Of a stretch of DNA of 64,000 nt, positions 49,566 to 58,653 are shown piece after piece. The stretch is taken from assembly GCA_964545855.1 (NCBI GenBank), contig CAZJHD010000007.1:1-64000 (forward strand), given 5' to 3'. This stretch comes from CAZJHD01 sp964545855 (GTDB lineage Bacteria > Planctomycetota > UBA1135 > JACQFD01). Under the pieces are notes generated by a model. That model was not told the DNA's origin, searched no databases, and saw only the letters and a list, made by a program, of their open reading frames with translations. Within the stretch, counting starts at the first letter, position 1. Each line of letters starts with the position of its first letter. The translations under genes and the position numbers were made by a program.

Positions 49566-51353
49566 ATGGCGACGGTCTCGCCCCCTCCTTCGGTGTCGAT
49601 CCTCCTCGCCGGCGTGACCGGCGAGGGCGCGATCCGAGCCGGCCAGATCCTCACGCGTCTCGTCGCCCGATGCGGCTTCGACGTGCTGGCGGAGCCGATC
49701 CCCGCGGCGGAGTTCGAGGGAGAGACGGCCTCGTTCCGGCTCCGCGTCGGCCACGAGCCGCCCGTCACGGTCGGCGCGCCCGCCGATCTCCTCGTCGCCT
49801 TCGACGCGGTGTCGCTCCTGCATTGGCGCAGCGCTCCGCGCCGGACGGGGCTCTGGCTCCTCGACGCGGATGCCGACGAGATCGCGAGCGCCGACGCGGT
49901 TCCCTCGGAGGTCGTGCGCGTGCCGATCCGCCGGCTCGCGCGGGATGCCACGGGCTCCTCGCGGAGCCAGGCGTGGGTCGCCGCGGGCATCGCCGCGGGT
50001 CTCCTCGGGCTCGAGCCGGAGCTCGCGGAGCGGTTCGGCGGCGAGCTCGCGAGCGAGGACGAGCGGCGACGCGGCGAGCCGGGAGCGGCGCTGCGCGCGG
50101 GGATCCGATTCGCGCTCGACGCGCTCTCGAAGAAGCCGCTCCGGATCGGCGACGGCCTGCGCTCGCGCGAGGTGCGTCCCGAGAGCGGCGCCGCCGGCCT
50201 CGTGCGTGGCCTCCTCGACGGTGGCGTTCGCTACGCGGCGGGCGTCCCCGACGCCGCCTGCGGGTCGCTCCTGGAGCTGCTCGAGGCGGAACTCGCCGCC
50301 GCGCCGCCGGTCTCGCCGCAGGCTCCGCGGATCGCCGCCACGGCGGAGACGCCGGCCCTCGCCGCGTCCCTCGCCCTCGGCGCGTCCTTCGGCGGCGCGG
50401 CCTCCGTCGTCGTGCTCGGCAGCTCGGGAGCGGCGGCGGCGGCGGAGGTGCTGACGGCGGCGGCGGCGGCGGAGGTGCCGCTCGTCGTCGTGCAGGTGCA
50501 GGCTCCGGCGGGCGGCGTCCGCGCCCCGTCGCTCGTCGAGGCGTCGGACCTCCTCTCGACGATCCACGCGGGTCCGGCGTCGGCGCCACGCTGCGTCCTC
50601 GCCCTCCCCGCCGCGTCGGCGGCGCGCGAGACCGCGTGGGTGGCCGTGCGCATCGCCGAGCGCTACCAGATGCCGGTGCACCTCCTCGTGTCGCGGGGGA
50701 GCCTCTCGACGCTCTACGGGCGCGTCGTGACGAAGACCGACCTGCCGCCGCTGCCGCGGGTGGAGCGGCTCCCCGTGGCCGTCGGCTCCGGACGCTTCCG
50801 CCGCTACGAGGCGACGCCGGCCGGCACCTCGCCCATGCCGATCGCCGGGACGCCGGGTCTCGGCTTCCTCGCGACGGCGGGGGACCACGACGCCGCGGGC
50901 CATCCCGTGGGACCCGGAGCGGAGCGCGAGGCGGGGATTCGCAAGCGCATGCGCAAGCTCGAGACCCTGCGGCAGGACCTCGACCTCGACGAGTTCCTCC
51001 GGCCCGCGCCCACCGATGTGGAGCTGGAGGACTACGAGGCGATCGCGATCGGGTGGGGCGCGACGCGCGGAGCCGTGGCCGAGGGCGCGCTCCTGGCGGC
51101 GCGCGAGGGGATGCGAACGCTCGCGATCCATCCCGTCGTGCTGCATCCGCTGCCGCGCCGTCTCCTGGAGCGCGTCCGCGACCGATTCGACGACCGCCAC
51201 GTGATCGTCTTCGAGGAGGGGCCCGGCGGAGACTTCGCGCGCCACCTGCGCGCCGACCTCGGGCTGCGCGCGCAGAGCGTCGCCCGATTCGACGGCACGC
51301 CCCTCGCGCCGGCGGACGTCCTCTCGAAGCTCCGGGAGGTCTTCGCGCGATGA
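49566..51353 (+). CDS. Diverged 2-oxoacid:ferredoxin oxidoreductase, fused gamma-alpha subunit (KorA-like paralogue)
   Basis: 595 residues from ATG 49566. Its gamma part (SILLAGVTGEGAIRAGQILT) and alpha part (YAAGVPDAACGSLLELLEAE; TAETPALAASLALGASFGGA) align in order with the canonical KorA at 54271-56241. Key words have changed: YPITPAS has become GVPDAAC, SSGPGIA has become SSGAAAA and GGPSTG is missing. The long poly-Ala stretch near residue 290 is unusual. The ATGA overlap with the beta-like gene shows they make a two-subunit enzyme. The substrate is probably different from that of KorAB, or the activity is reduced. Confidence 0.7.
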   Translation: MATVSPPPSVSILLAGVTGEGAIRAGQILTRLVARCGFDVLAEPIPAAEFEGETASFRLRVGHEPPVTVGAPADLLVAFDAVSLLHWRSAPRRTGLWLLDADADEIASADAVPSEVVRVPIRRLARDATGSSRSQAWVAAGIAAGLLGLEPELAERFGGELASEDERRRGEPGAALRAGIRFALDALSKKPLRIGDGLRSREVRPESGAAGLVRGLLDGGVRYAAGVPDAACGSLLELLEAELAAAPPVSPQAPRIAATAETPALAASLALGASFGGAASVVVLGSSGAAAAAEVLTAAAAAEVPLVVVQVQAPAGGVRAPSLVEASDLLSTIHAGPASAPRCVLALPAASAARETAWVAVRIAERYQMPVHLLVSRGSLSTLYGRVVTKTDLPPLPRVERLPVAVGSGRFRRYEATPAGTSPMPIAGTPGLGFLATAGDHDAAGHPVGPGAEREAGIRKRMRKLETLRQDLDLDEFLRPAPTDVELEDYEAIAIGWGATRGAVAEGALLAAREGMRTLAIHPVVLHPLPRRLLERVRDRFDDRHVIVFEEGPGGDFARHLRADLGLRAQSVARFDGTPLAPADVLSKLREVFAR

Positions 51354-52099
51354 CCCCGAGCCCCGGCTGGGTCCCTTCGCTGCGCTCGGAGATCGCGCCC
51401 GCCTGGTGCGCGACCTGCGGCGACTTCGGCGCCCTCGCGGCGCTCGAGCGCGCGCTCCGCAGGTCGGGTGCGGCGGAGGAGCAGCTCGTCGTCGTCGGCG
51501 GCCCCGGTTGCGCCGGACGCCTGCCGCGGTCGCTGCGCGGCTACCGCATCGAGGCTCCGGCCGGCGTCGCCCTGGCCGTCGCCGCCGGGTGCGCCGCGGC
51601 TCGGCCCGATCTCCGGGTGCTCGTCGTCACCGGCGATGCCGACTTCTTCGCCGCCGGCGCCGCGGGCCTCGTCGCGCTCGGCCGGCGCGATCCGAACGTC
51701 GTCGCGGTGGTGCTCGAGAACGGAGTCGCCGCGTCCTCGGGCCGAGGTCGCGGTCCCGACGTCCCCGCCCTGCACCTCGCGCTCGCGAGCGGCGCGTCCT
51801 TCGTCGCTCGGGGTCTCGCGTCCGACGGTCCCTCCGCGCAGGCGCTCCTCGAGTCCGCGCTCGGACACCGGGGCCTCGCGATCGTCGTGCTGCAGTCGGC
51901 CTGCCCGACGTTCCACCGCGAGCAGGACGACGTGGCGCTCCGATCGCGGGCGCGCGCCCTCGAGGCGGATCACGATCGGAGCGATCGCGCGGCGGCGCTG
52001 CGCGCTGCCGCGGATCCAGCGACGCTCTGGACGGGTGTCCTGTTCGGCCCCAGCGGGAGTTTGTCGGGGCGGGCGAAGGCGCGCCGCGCGGGCGGCTGA
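51350..52099 (+). CDS. Diverged 2-oxoacid:ferredoxin oxidoreductase beta subunit (KorB-like paralogue)
   Basis: 249 residues from ATG 51350. The four cysteines for the [4Fe-4S] cluster are kept: WCATCGDFGALAAL, VVGGPGCAGRLPRS and VLQSACPTFHREQ. The TPP-Mg motif is only partly kept (VTGDADFFAAGAAGLVALGR, VVLENGVAASSGRG, where KorB has GDGDSLSIGGNH and NNRIYGLTKGQ). So the cluster is likely to be intact but TPP binding doubtful. It has lost the C-terminal 80 residues found in canonical KorB. Confidence 0.7.
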   Translation: MTPSPGWVPSLRSEIAPAWCATCGDFGALAALERALRRSGAAEEQLVVVGGPGCAGRLPRSLRGYRIEAPAGVALAVAAGCAAARPDLRVLVVTGDADFFAAGAAGLVALGRRDPNVVAVVLENGVAASSGRGRGPDVPALHLALASGASFVARGLASDGPSAQALLESALGHRGLAIVVLQSACPTFHREQDDVALRSRARALEADHDRSDRAAALRAAADPATLWTGVLFGPSGSLSGRAKARRAGG

Positions 52100-52155
52100 G
52101 CTACGACTCGCGCGCCTGCGCCCGCCGCACGACGATTCTCGGAACGGTCACCGTT

Positions 52156-52173
52156 GGGCTGCGGGCGCAGCCC
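52156..52173. terminator. Hairpin between convergent genes, candidate terminator
   Basis: GGGCTGC (52156-52162) pairs with GCAGCCC (52167-52173) around the loop GGGC. A second palindrome, AACGGT-C-ACCGTT (52143-52155), lies beside it. There is no T-run. Confidence 0.45.
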
Positions 52174-52194
52174 GCGATGTGGGCGCTTGCGGCT

Positions 52195-52908
52195 TCAGCG
52201 CGCCTCGCGCCGGAGGGCGCGCACGAAGAGGACGTTGTTCTCCTCGTGCACGTGGCGGTGGAGGTCGATCTCGAGCGCCCGCAGACCGTCGGCGAGCGCG
52301 CGCCAGGTGGCGCAGCCGTCCGCGGGGACCGTGAAGTCGCGCGCGAGATGGCGCAGCCGGCGCAGCGCGCGGGCGGCTTCCTCGTGCTCGAGCTCCAGGT
52401 TGCGGATCGGCGCATCCAGCCCGCCGCAATGAAGCTCCGCCGCCTCGCCCCGCTCCTGCGCGCGGATCGCGGGGAAGAGCACCTGCTCCTCCTTCGCCAT
52501 GTGCTGGAGGAGATCGTCCGAGAGCATGCGCAGGACGACGGGGATCGTTCGCATCTCGACGTGCCGCTCGCCGTGCGCCGCGGCGACCTTCGCGGCGAGA
52601 CGCTCGAGGGTCGGCAGCGTCTCGCGGAGGAAGCGGTGATGCTTCGACTCGATGTGATCGAGGAGCGCCTCCGTCGGGATGTCCGTGCAGACCGGCTCGC
52701 CGTCACGGCCCGCGGCGGAGGGCTGCGATCGGGCTCCGTCCACCGCGCGCGAGACCGTCTCCAGGTCGAGTCCGCGCTCGGCGCAGGCGTCGGCGAGGGT
52801 CGATCGGCCTCCGCAGCAGAAGTCGAGACCGAGAGCGTCGAAGAGCGAAGCGAGGTTCGGGCGGTCGGCGACCAGGTCCCCGAGAGTGCGTTCCGAGAGC
52901 GTCTGCAT
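52195..52908 (-). CDS. ric: Iron-sulfur cluster repair di-iron protein (Ric/ScdA/YtfE)
   Basis: 237 residues from ATG 52908. The N-terminal ScdA_N domain ends in LFDALGLDFCCGGRSTLADA. The hemerythrin-like domain carries His and Glu ligands (DHIESKHHRFLRETLPTLER, LLQHMAKEEQVLFPAI, NLELEHEEAARALR, LHRHVHEENNVLF). Ric repairs iron-sulfur clusters after nitric oxide or oxidant damage. Its place between two 2-oxoacid:ferredoxin oxidoreductase pairs, both with [4Fe-4S] clusters, is fitting. Confidence 0.93.
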   Translation of the reverse strand: MQTLSERTLGDLVADRPNLASLFDALGLDFCCGGRSTLADACAERGLDLETVSRAVDGARSQPSAAGRDGEPVCTDIPTEALLDHIESKHHRFLRETLPTLERLAAKVAAAHGERHVEMRTIPVVLRMLSDDLLQHMAKEEQVLFPAIRAQERGEAAELHCGGLDAPIRNLELEHEEAARALRRLRHLARDFTVPADGCATWRALADGLRALEIDLHRHVHEENNVLFVRALRREAR

Positions 52909-53143
52909 GGGTGCGTGCCTCCGCGCGCCACCAGGTCTCCGAGGGCGGATCCCGGGGAGACGAGGGCGAACCCTCGGACGCGATGGCGCTCCCACGGGGC
53001 GAATCGCGCGCCGAGCGCGGCCCGCTTCCTTGACGTCCGTCAGCGCGAAGCTCGCCAGACGGAACTCGGCAGACGCTGCCCGCCGGACGCGGCTCGCCAG
53101 GACGTCCCTCCGCGCGCCGGCGCGCGGTGGCCGGCCCGTCGAG

Positions 53144-54157
53144 CTACTTCACTACCCAGGTGTCGCCGCCGCGGAGGATGTCCTTCAGGTCCTTCTCGCC
53201 GAGCTTCTTCTTCACCGATTCCACCTGCGCGCGCACGAGGCCGTCGAAGGTGGGACGCTCGACGGCGCGGAGCACGCCGATCGGCTGCGGCATCGTCGCC
53301 TCGTTCGCCGAGGCGAGGAGGAAGGCCAGCGCCGACGTGGGCTCGCGCTCGTCCCAGACGATCAGGTCGTCGGCCGGCGTCGAGGCGAGATCCACGACCT
53401 TCGGCGTGAACCCCTCGAGCTTCAGCCCCTTGTCGAGCTTCTTGCCGAACTTGAGCGGCTTGCCGTGCTCGAGGTCGACGAGTCGGTCGTCGCGGATCTG
53501 CTTCTCCACCAGATGGTCGAAGGCACCGTCGTTGAAGATGTTGCAGTTCTGGTAGATCTCGACGAAGGCGAAGCCCTTGTGCGCCGCCGCCCGCTGGAGC
53601 ACGCCGATCAGGTGCTTGCTCATGACGTCGACGGATCGGGCGACGAAGCTCGCTCCCGCGCCGAGGGCGAGCGCGAGAGGGTTGAAGGGATGGTCGACGA
53701 CGCCGAAGGGAGTCGACTTGGTGACCTTCCCGAGCTCGGAGGTCGGAGAGAACTGGCCCTTCGTGAGGCCGTAGATCCGGTTGTTGAACATCAGCACCTT
53801 CACGTCGAGGTTCCGCCGCATCGCGTGGATGAGGTGGTTGCCTCCGATCGACAGCGAGTCGCCGTCGCCCGTGCCGATCCACACGCTCAGCTCGGGGTTC
53901 GCGAGCTTCACGCCCGTCGCGATCGCGGGCGCGCGGCCGTGGATCGAATGGAAGCCGAAGGTGTTGACGTAGTAGGGGAGGCGGCTCGAGCAGCCGATGC
54001 CCGAAACGACGACGAACTGCTCGCGCGGGATGCCGAGCGTCGGGAAGACCGTCTGGACCGCGTTCAGGATCGCGTAGTCGCCGCAGCCGGGGCACCAGCG
54101 CACTTCCTGGTCGGTCTTGAAGTCGTTCTTGGTGAGGGCCGCCGTCGGAGGAGTCAT
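53144..54157 (-). CDS. korB: 2-oxoacid (2-oxoglutarate):ferredoxin oxidoreductase beta subunit
   Basis: 337 residues from ATG 54157. The cluster cysteines are WCPGCGDYAILNAV, VVSGIGCSSRLPYY and EIYQNCNIFND. The TPP motif is intact: IGTGDGDSLSIGGNHLIHAM, then FNNRIYGLTKGQFSPT. KorB binds TPP and a [4Fe-4S] cluster and passes electrons to ferredoxin. The match is closest to 2-oxoglutarate enzymes of the two-subunit type; pyruvate or another 2-oxoacid cannot be excluded. It follows korA by 113 bp. Confidence 0.92.
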   Translation of the reverse strand: MTPPTAALTKNDFKTDQEVRWCPGCGDYAILNAVQTVFPTLGIPREQFVVVSGIGCSSRLPYYVNTFGFHSIHGRAPAIATGVKLANPELSVWIGTGDGDSLSIGGNHLIHAMRRNLDVKVLMFNNRIYGLTKGQFSPTSELGKVTKSTPFGVVDHPFNPLALALGAGASFVARSVDVMSKHLIGVLQRAAAHKGFAFVEIYQNCNIFNDGAFDHLVEKQIRDDRLVDLEHGKPLKFGKKLDKGLKLEGFTPKVVDLASTPADDLIVWDEREPTSALAFLLASANEATMPQPIGVLRAVERPTFDGLVRAQVESVKKKLGEKDLKDILRGGDTWVVK

Positions 54158-54270
54158 GGCCGTTCGGAAGGGTGCGAGGATGCGGTTGCGAGTTCGAGGA
54201 AGGATCGAAGGACGGAGCGAGGAAGACGATCGGGCCGCGCCGCTCGGCGCGTCCGTCTCGCAGCGGCCGA

Positions 54271-56241
54271 TCAGCCGCCGACTCCGTCGGAGCCCACGGA
54301 GCCGGGGCCGTAGGACGCACGCGAGACCATCGGGTGGGAGGAGCCGCCGGCGGGCTGCCGGAGCACCTCCTCGATGCGTGCGAAGACCTCGTTCGTGGTG
54401 AAGGGACGACCCTGCACCTTCGTGAAGCTGAAGACCGGCAGCGCGTACTCCGCGCGGAGCAGGCGCCAGAGCTGACCGAGGTTCATCTCCGGCAGGAGGA
54501 TCCTCTCGTAGCGGGAGAGGATCGACAGGAGCTTCGAGGGGAAGGGCCAGAGCTGCTGGATGTGGCAGCGGGCGACCTTCAGCCCCTTCGAGTGGGCGAG
54601 CTCGACGGCGCCCGTGATGGCGCCGAGCGTCGAGCCCCAGCCGAGCACGACGAGGGGGCCCGACTCGGGGCCGGCGACGATCGGAGCCGCGCAGTCGTCG
54701 GCGATCTTGTCGACCTTGCGCGCGCGCAGGCGCACCATCGCATCGTGGTTCTCGGGGTCGTAGCTGATGTTGCCGCTGCCGTCGCGCTTCTCGATTCCGC
54801 CGATGCGGTGCTCGAGCCCCGGGGTCCCCGGCTTCGCCCAGACGCGCGCGAGCGTCTCCGGGTCGCGCTGGTAGGGGAGGAATCCCGTCGCGTCGGAATG
54901 GAAGCGGATGTCGATCTTCGGCAGGTCGGCGATCTCGGGGAGACGCCAGGGCTCGGAGCCGTTCGCGAGGTATCCGTCCGTGAGGAACATCACCGGCGTC
55001 ATGTACTTCGTCGCGAGACGGACGGCCTCGAGGATCCGCACGAAGCAGTCGGCCGGCGACGAAGCGGCGACGACGGGCAGCGGCGCGTCGCTGTTGCGCC
55101 CGAAGATCGCCTGCAGGAGATCGGCCTGCTCCGTCTTCGTCGGGAGGCCCGTGGACGGGCCTCCGCGCTGCACGTCGATGATGACGAGCGGCAGCTCCGT
55201 CATGACGGCGAGGCCGATCGCCTCTCCCTTGAGCGCGATGCCGGGCCCGCTCGAAGCCGTGACGCCGATCTTGCCGGCGAAGGAGCCGCCGAGGGCCGCG
55301 CACACGGCGGCGATCTCGTCCTCCGCCTGGAACGTGACGACGCCGTGGTTCTTGTACTTCGAGATCTGGTGGAGGATGTCGGAGGCCGGCGTGATGGGAT
55401 AGCCGGCGAACAACACCTCGACCTTCGAGAGCTTCGCCGCCGCCGCGAGGCCGAGGCCGAGGGCCTGGTTCCCCATGACGTTGCGGTAGGTGCCCGGCGG
55501 CATGGGCGCGGGCGGAACCTCGTACTGGTCGTGGAAGAGGTCCGTCGTCTCGGCGTAGTGGTAGCCGGCCTTCAGCGCCGCGACGTTCGCCTTCGCGATC
55601 TCGGGCTTCTTCGCGAAGTAGCTCTCGAGCCAGGCGACCGTGTTCTCGATCGGCCGGCTGTAGAGCCAGTACATCATTCCGAGGGCGACGAAGTTCTTGC
55701 AGCGCTGCGACTCCTTCGGCGAGAGCCCCGACTCCTTCGTCGACTCGAGAGCGAGCTTCGAGAGGTCGACCTGCACCAGCCGGAACGCATCGAGGGAATG
55801 ATCCTCGAGGGGATTGCGCGGGCTCCCGTCGGCGTTCGTGTACTGCGCCTTCAGCAGCTCCTTCTCGACGAAGGACGCCGTGTTCACGACGATCGTCTTC
55901 CCGGCCGCCATGTCCGGCAGGTTGACCTTGAGGGCCGCCGGATTCATCGCGACGAGGACGTCGGGCTCGTCGCCGGGCGTGTGGATGTCCTTCGAGGCGA
56001 AGCGGATCTGGAATCCGGAGACGCCCGGCAGCGTGCCGGCGGGGGCGCGGATCTCGGCCGGGAAGTCCGGAAGCGTCGCCAGGTCGTTCCCCACGATCGC
56101 GCTCGTCTTCGTGAACTCGTTCCCCGTGATCTGCATGCCGTCGCCGGAATCGCCGGCGAAGCGGATGACCACTTGGTCGAGCTGGGTGAGCGAGTGCGGA
56201 GCCGGAGTCTTCTCCGTCGGGGGAGCCGTCGTGTTCGTCAC
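54271..56241 (-). CDS. korA: 2-oxoacid (2-oxoglutarate):ferredoxin oxidoreductase, fused gamma-alpha subunit
   Basis: 656 residues from GTG 56241. The gamma part starts VVIRFAGDSGDGMQITGNEF. The alpha part has FAGYPITPASDILHQISKYK, VTFQAEDEIAAVCAALGGSF, TASSGPGIALKGEAIGLAVM and DVQRGGPSTGLPTKTEQADL. The end has LLPEMNLGQLWRLLRAEY. With KorB it oxidises 2-oxoglutarate (or another 2-oxoacid) with CoA and reduces ferredoxin. Divergent nuo genes suggest a path from ferredoxin to the respiratory complex. Confidence 0.93.
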   Translation of the reverse strand: MTNTTAPPTEKTPAPHSLTQLDQVVIRFAGDSGDGMQITGNEFTKTSAIVGNDLATLPDFPAEIRAPAGTLPGVSGFQIRFASKDIHTPGDEPDVLVAMNPAALKVNLPDMAAGKTIVVNTASFVEKELLKAQYTNADGSPRNPLEDHSLDAFRLVQVDLSKLALESTKESGLSPKESQRCKNFVALGMMYWLYSRPIENTVAWLESYFAKKPEIAKANVAALKAGYHYAETTDLFHDQYEVPPAPMPPGTYRNVMGNQALGLGLAAAAKLSKVEVLFAGYPITPASDILHQISKYKNHGVVTFQAEDEIAAVCAALGGSFAGKIGVTASSGPGIALKGEAIGLAVMTELPLVIIDVQRGGPSTGLPTKTEQADLLQAIFGRNSDAPLPVVAASSPADCFVRILEAVRLATKYMTPVMFLTDGYLANGSEPWRLPEIADLPKIDIRFHSDATGFLPYQRDPETLARVWAKPGTPGLEHRIGGIEKRDGSGNISYDPENHDAMVRLRARKVDKIADDCAAPIVAGPESGPLVVLGWGSTLGAITGAVELAHSKGLKVARCHIQQLWPFPSKLLSILSRYERILLPEMNLGQLWRLLRAEYALPVFSFTKVQGRPFTTNEVFARIEEVLRQPAGGSSHPMVSRASYGPGSVGSDGVGG

Positions 56242-56568
56242 GGTTGGTGGGCGCTGGGAGTTCGGTCGCTTCGAGCGAGAGCGGAGCCAGCATACGCGGC
56301 GGTCCGTCGGGGTCGATCTCCCGATCCCCCCGGCTCCCGCGTGCGCGGCGCCTCGGGCGCCATCCTCCCGCGGTGCGCGACGCGAAACGGACGCTCGATC
56401 CGGGGGGGCTCGGTGGTCTAGAGTCTCTCCACGGCATCGCGCCGCCGCCGCAAGGCGATCGGGTCGAACGAGCGCACCTCGGGCGGCACCCGGATCGCCG
56501 GTTCTCCCTCCCCCGGCTGGCGGACTCGGGGCGCGCTTCCCGGCGGCGCCGACCTCTCGATCGTTCGC
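56242..56568. other. 327-bp divergent intergenic region korA/nuoA
   Basis: No gene is supported here. It carries a candidate korA promoter (56289-56316, minus) and a TAGAGT -10-like box on the plus strand (56419-56424), 144 nt before nuoA. Shared control of both operons is likely from the layout. Confidence 0.6.
56289..56316 (-). promoter_or_regulatory. Candidate promoter of korAB
   Basis: On the minus strand TCGACC (56316-56311), a 16-bp spacer and TATGCT (56294-56289) lie about 48 nt before the GTG of korA. The -10 is good for this genome, the -35 moderate. Confidence 0.45.
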
Positions 56569-57108
56569 ATGTACTTCGACTACTTCAACGTCTTCGTCTT
56601 CCTGGTCACCGGTCTCCTGTTCGTGTTCGCGAACATGGTGATCGGGGGGCTGCTGCGTCCGCAGAAGCCGTCGCCGGAGAAGCTCTCGCCCTACGAGTGC
56701 GGCGAGGACGTGATCGGAGACTCGTGGATCCGATTCGACATCCGCTTCTACACGACGGCGCTGATCTACCTCGTGTTCGCGGTGGAGGTGGCGTTCCTGT
56801 TCCCCTGGGCGCTCGTTCTGCGCGAGGTCGGGATGATCGCCTGGGTGGAGGGCATCCTCTTCATCGCGATCCTCTTCCTCGGGCTCGTCTACGTCTGGGT
56901 GAAGGGAGACATCGACTGGGTGAAGGTCTACGGCGCCTCGGTGAAGGGCGGCACGGAGGTCGCGGAGCGCATCGCGCCCGACATCCACGGCGGCCCGCTC
57001 CCGAAGGACCTCGTCTCGGCGCCAGTGGGCGAGAAGGAGGCGAAGGGCCACGGCGGAGCGGAAGCGGCGGCGGCGCCCGCGGCCGATGGAGCGGCGGTCC
57101 ACGGATGA
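56569..57108 (+). CDS. nuoA: NADH-quinone oxidoreductase subunit A
   Basis: 179 residues from ATG 56569. Three membrane helices (VFVFLVTGLLFVFANMVIGG, ALIYLVFAVEVAFLFPWALV, GILFIAILFLGLVYVWVKGD) and the loop KLSPYECGEDVIGDSWIRFD identify NuoA. A hydrophilic Ala/Gly-rich tail of about 45 residues, absent in usual NuoA (about 120-150 residues), ends the protein. It opens the nuo operon, 61 bp ahead of the possible earliest nuoB start. Confidence 0.93.
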   Translation: MYFDYFNVFVFLVTGLLFVFANMVIGGLLRPQKPSPEKLSPYECGEDVIGDSWIRFDIRFYTTALIYLVFAVEVAFLFPWALVLREVGMIAWVEGILFIAILFLGLVYVWVKGDIDWVKVYGASVKGGTEVAERIAPDIHGGPLPKDLVSAPVGEKEAKGHGGAEAAAAPAADGAAVHG

Positions 57109-57222
57109 CCGCCCGTCGCTCGCACTTCGCCAGCGCCCCGGCAGCCGTTCGCGCTTCGGCAGCCGTCGATGCGCGCTCTCCTCGATCCGAGTCTCGATCC
57201 AAGGGCCGGAGCCACTGACCGC

Positions 57223-57786
57223 ATGGCACTTCTCGCGAATCGATTCGAGGACGACAACGTCCTCTGCACCAAGGTCGACTGGCTGCTCAACTGGGCGCGG
57301 CTGTCGTCGATCTGGCCCATGACCTTCGGGCTCGCCTGCTGCGCCATCGAGATGATGGCCGTGGGGGCGGGCAAGCACGACATCGACCGCTTCGGCGCCG
57401 GCGCCTTCCGCGCCACGCCGCGCCAGGCCGACCTGATGATCGTCGCGGGAACGGTGACGTTCAAAATGGCGGAGCGCATCCGGCGGCTCTACGAGCAGAT
57501 GCCGGAGCCGAAGTACGTGATCGCCATGGGCGCCTGCGCCGTCGGCGGCGGGCCCTACTACCTCTATGGCTACAACGTCGTGAAGGGAGTCGACCGTGCC
57601 GTTCCCGTGGACGTCTACGTGGCCGGCTGCCCGCCGCGTCCGGAGGCGCTCCTCGAGGGGCTGTTCAAGCTGCAGGACAAGATCCGCCGTGATCGCATCC
57701 TTCGGCGAGCGCCGCGACCCGTGGCCGCCGTCGTCGCGGCCGAGGAGCCGGCGGATGCGGCGGCGCCCGCGGCGACGCCCGCCTGA
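57223..57786 (+). CDS. nuoB: NADH-quinone oxidoreductase subunit B
   Basis: 187 residues from ATG 57223; an ATG at 57169 would add 18. It carries the N2 cluster ligands: SIWPMTFGLACCAIEMMAVG (tandem Cys), IAMGACAVGGGPYY and VYVAGCPPRPEALLEG. NuoB receives electrons at the end of the cluster chain and gives them to quinone with NuoD. An Ala/Val/Pro-rich tail of about 20 residues follows the core. Confidence 0.95.
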   Translation: MALLANRFEDDNVLCTKVDWLLNWARLSSIWPMTFGLACCAIEMMAVGAGKHDIDRFGAGAFRATPRQADLMIVAGTVTFKMAERIRRLYEQMPEPKYVIAMGACAVGGGPYYLYGYNVVKGVDRAVPVDVYVAGCPPRPEALLEGLFKLQDKIRRDRILRRAPRPVAAVVAAEEPADAAAPAATPA

Positions 57787-57872
57787 CGCACGCGGGCCGC
57801 GGCGCGAGCCGCCGCCCGTCGACGACCGCAGAGCCCTTTCCGAGACCTCCCCCCCAACGCGCATCGACCCAC

Positions 57873-58547
57873 GTGAGCGACGAGCCCGAAGAGAATCCGG
57901 ACGCCTCCGACGAGGAGACCGAGGCCTCGGCCTCCGCCGAGGAGGGCGGCGCCGAGGAGGGCGGCACGGGCGCCGACGCGAAGAAGAAGAAGGCTCCGGC
58001 GAAGCCGGCAGGCCCGCCGCCGAAGTGCTGGTTCCCGTCGGCGCACGACCACGATCTCGAGGCCCTGCGCGGCCGGCTCGTGCAGGCCGGCGGACCGTGC
58101 ACGCCCGACGAGGTGAAGGTCGTGCCGTGGGGTCCGAAGCAGGTGGAGGGCTACGTCGAGGTGCCCGCCGCGAAGATCCTCGCCGTGTGCGAGTGGCTCC
58201 GGAACGACTCCCACTGCCGCTACGACATGCTCGTGTGCCTCTCGGGGATGGACTACGCGAAGGACGACCCGCAGCTCGCGGTCATCTACCACCTGCTCTC
58301 CGTGGAGCAGAATCGGCGCGCGCAGATCCGCACGTGGGTGCCGCGCAGCGATCCGACGCTCGACACGGTGGAGTCGGTGTGGCCCGCCGCCAACTGGCAC
58401 GAGCGCGAGACCTGGGACCTCATGGGGATCGCGTTCCGCGGCCACTCCGATCTGCGGCGCATCCTCTGCCCCGAGGACTGGGTCGGGCATCCGCTGCGCA
58501 AGGACTACGAGTTCCCCAAGGAGTACCACGGGATCAGCTGCGTGTGA
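57873..58547 (+). CDS. nuoC: NADH-quinone oxidoreductase subunit C
   Basis: 224 residues from GTG 57873. The first 45 residues are a low-complexity acidic then Lys/Pro-rich extension. The NuoC core follows: CEWLRNDSHCRYDMLVCLSG, then AVIYHLLSVEQNRRAQIRTW and WHERETWDLMGIAFRGHSDL. The end is WVGHPLRKDYEFPKEYHG. It is separate from NuoD here. It belongs to the peripheral arm and helps bind NuoB and NuoD. Confidence 0.92.
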   Translation: MSDEPEENPDASDEETEASASAEEGGAEEGGTGADAKKKKAPAKPAGPPPKCWFPSAHDHDLEALRGRLVQAGGPCTPDEVKVVPWGPKQVEGYVEVPAAKILAVCEWLRNDSHCRYDMLVCLSGMDYAKDDPQLAVIYHLLSVEQNRRAQIRTWVPRSDPTLDTVESVWPAANWHERETWDLMGIAFRGHSDLRRILCPEDWVGHPLRKDYEFPKEYHGISCV

Positions 58548-58653
58548 GGACGGAGCGCGCGCCCGCGAAGGGCGCTCGACCGACACTCTCCGCCGACCCC
58601 GTTCGAACCACGCTCTCCGACGAGTTTCCGAGCAGACCCTCCCGCACTCCACC

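Noticed and set aside
53610..54400. Antisense plus-strand frames across korB and korA as real genes
   Set aside because: They lie wholly within the strongly conserved KorA/KorB coding region and have no recognisable domains.
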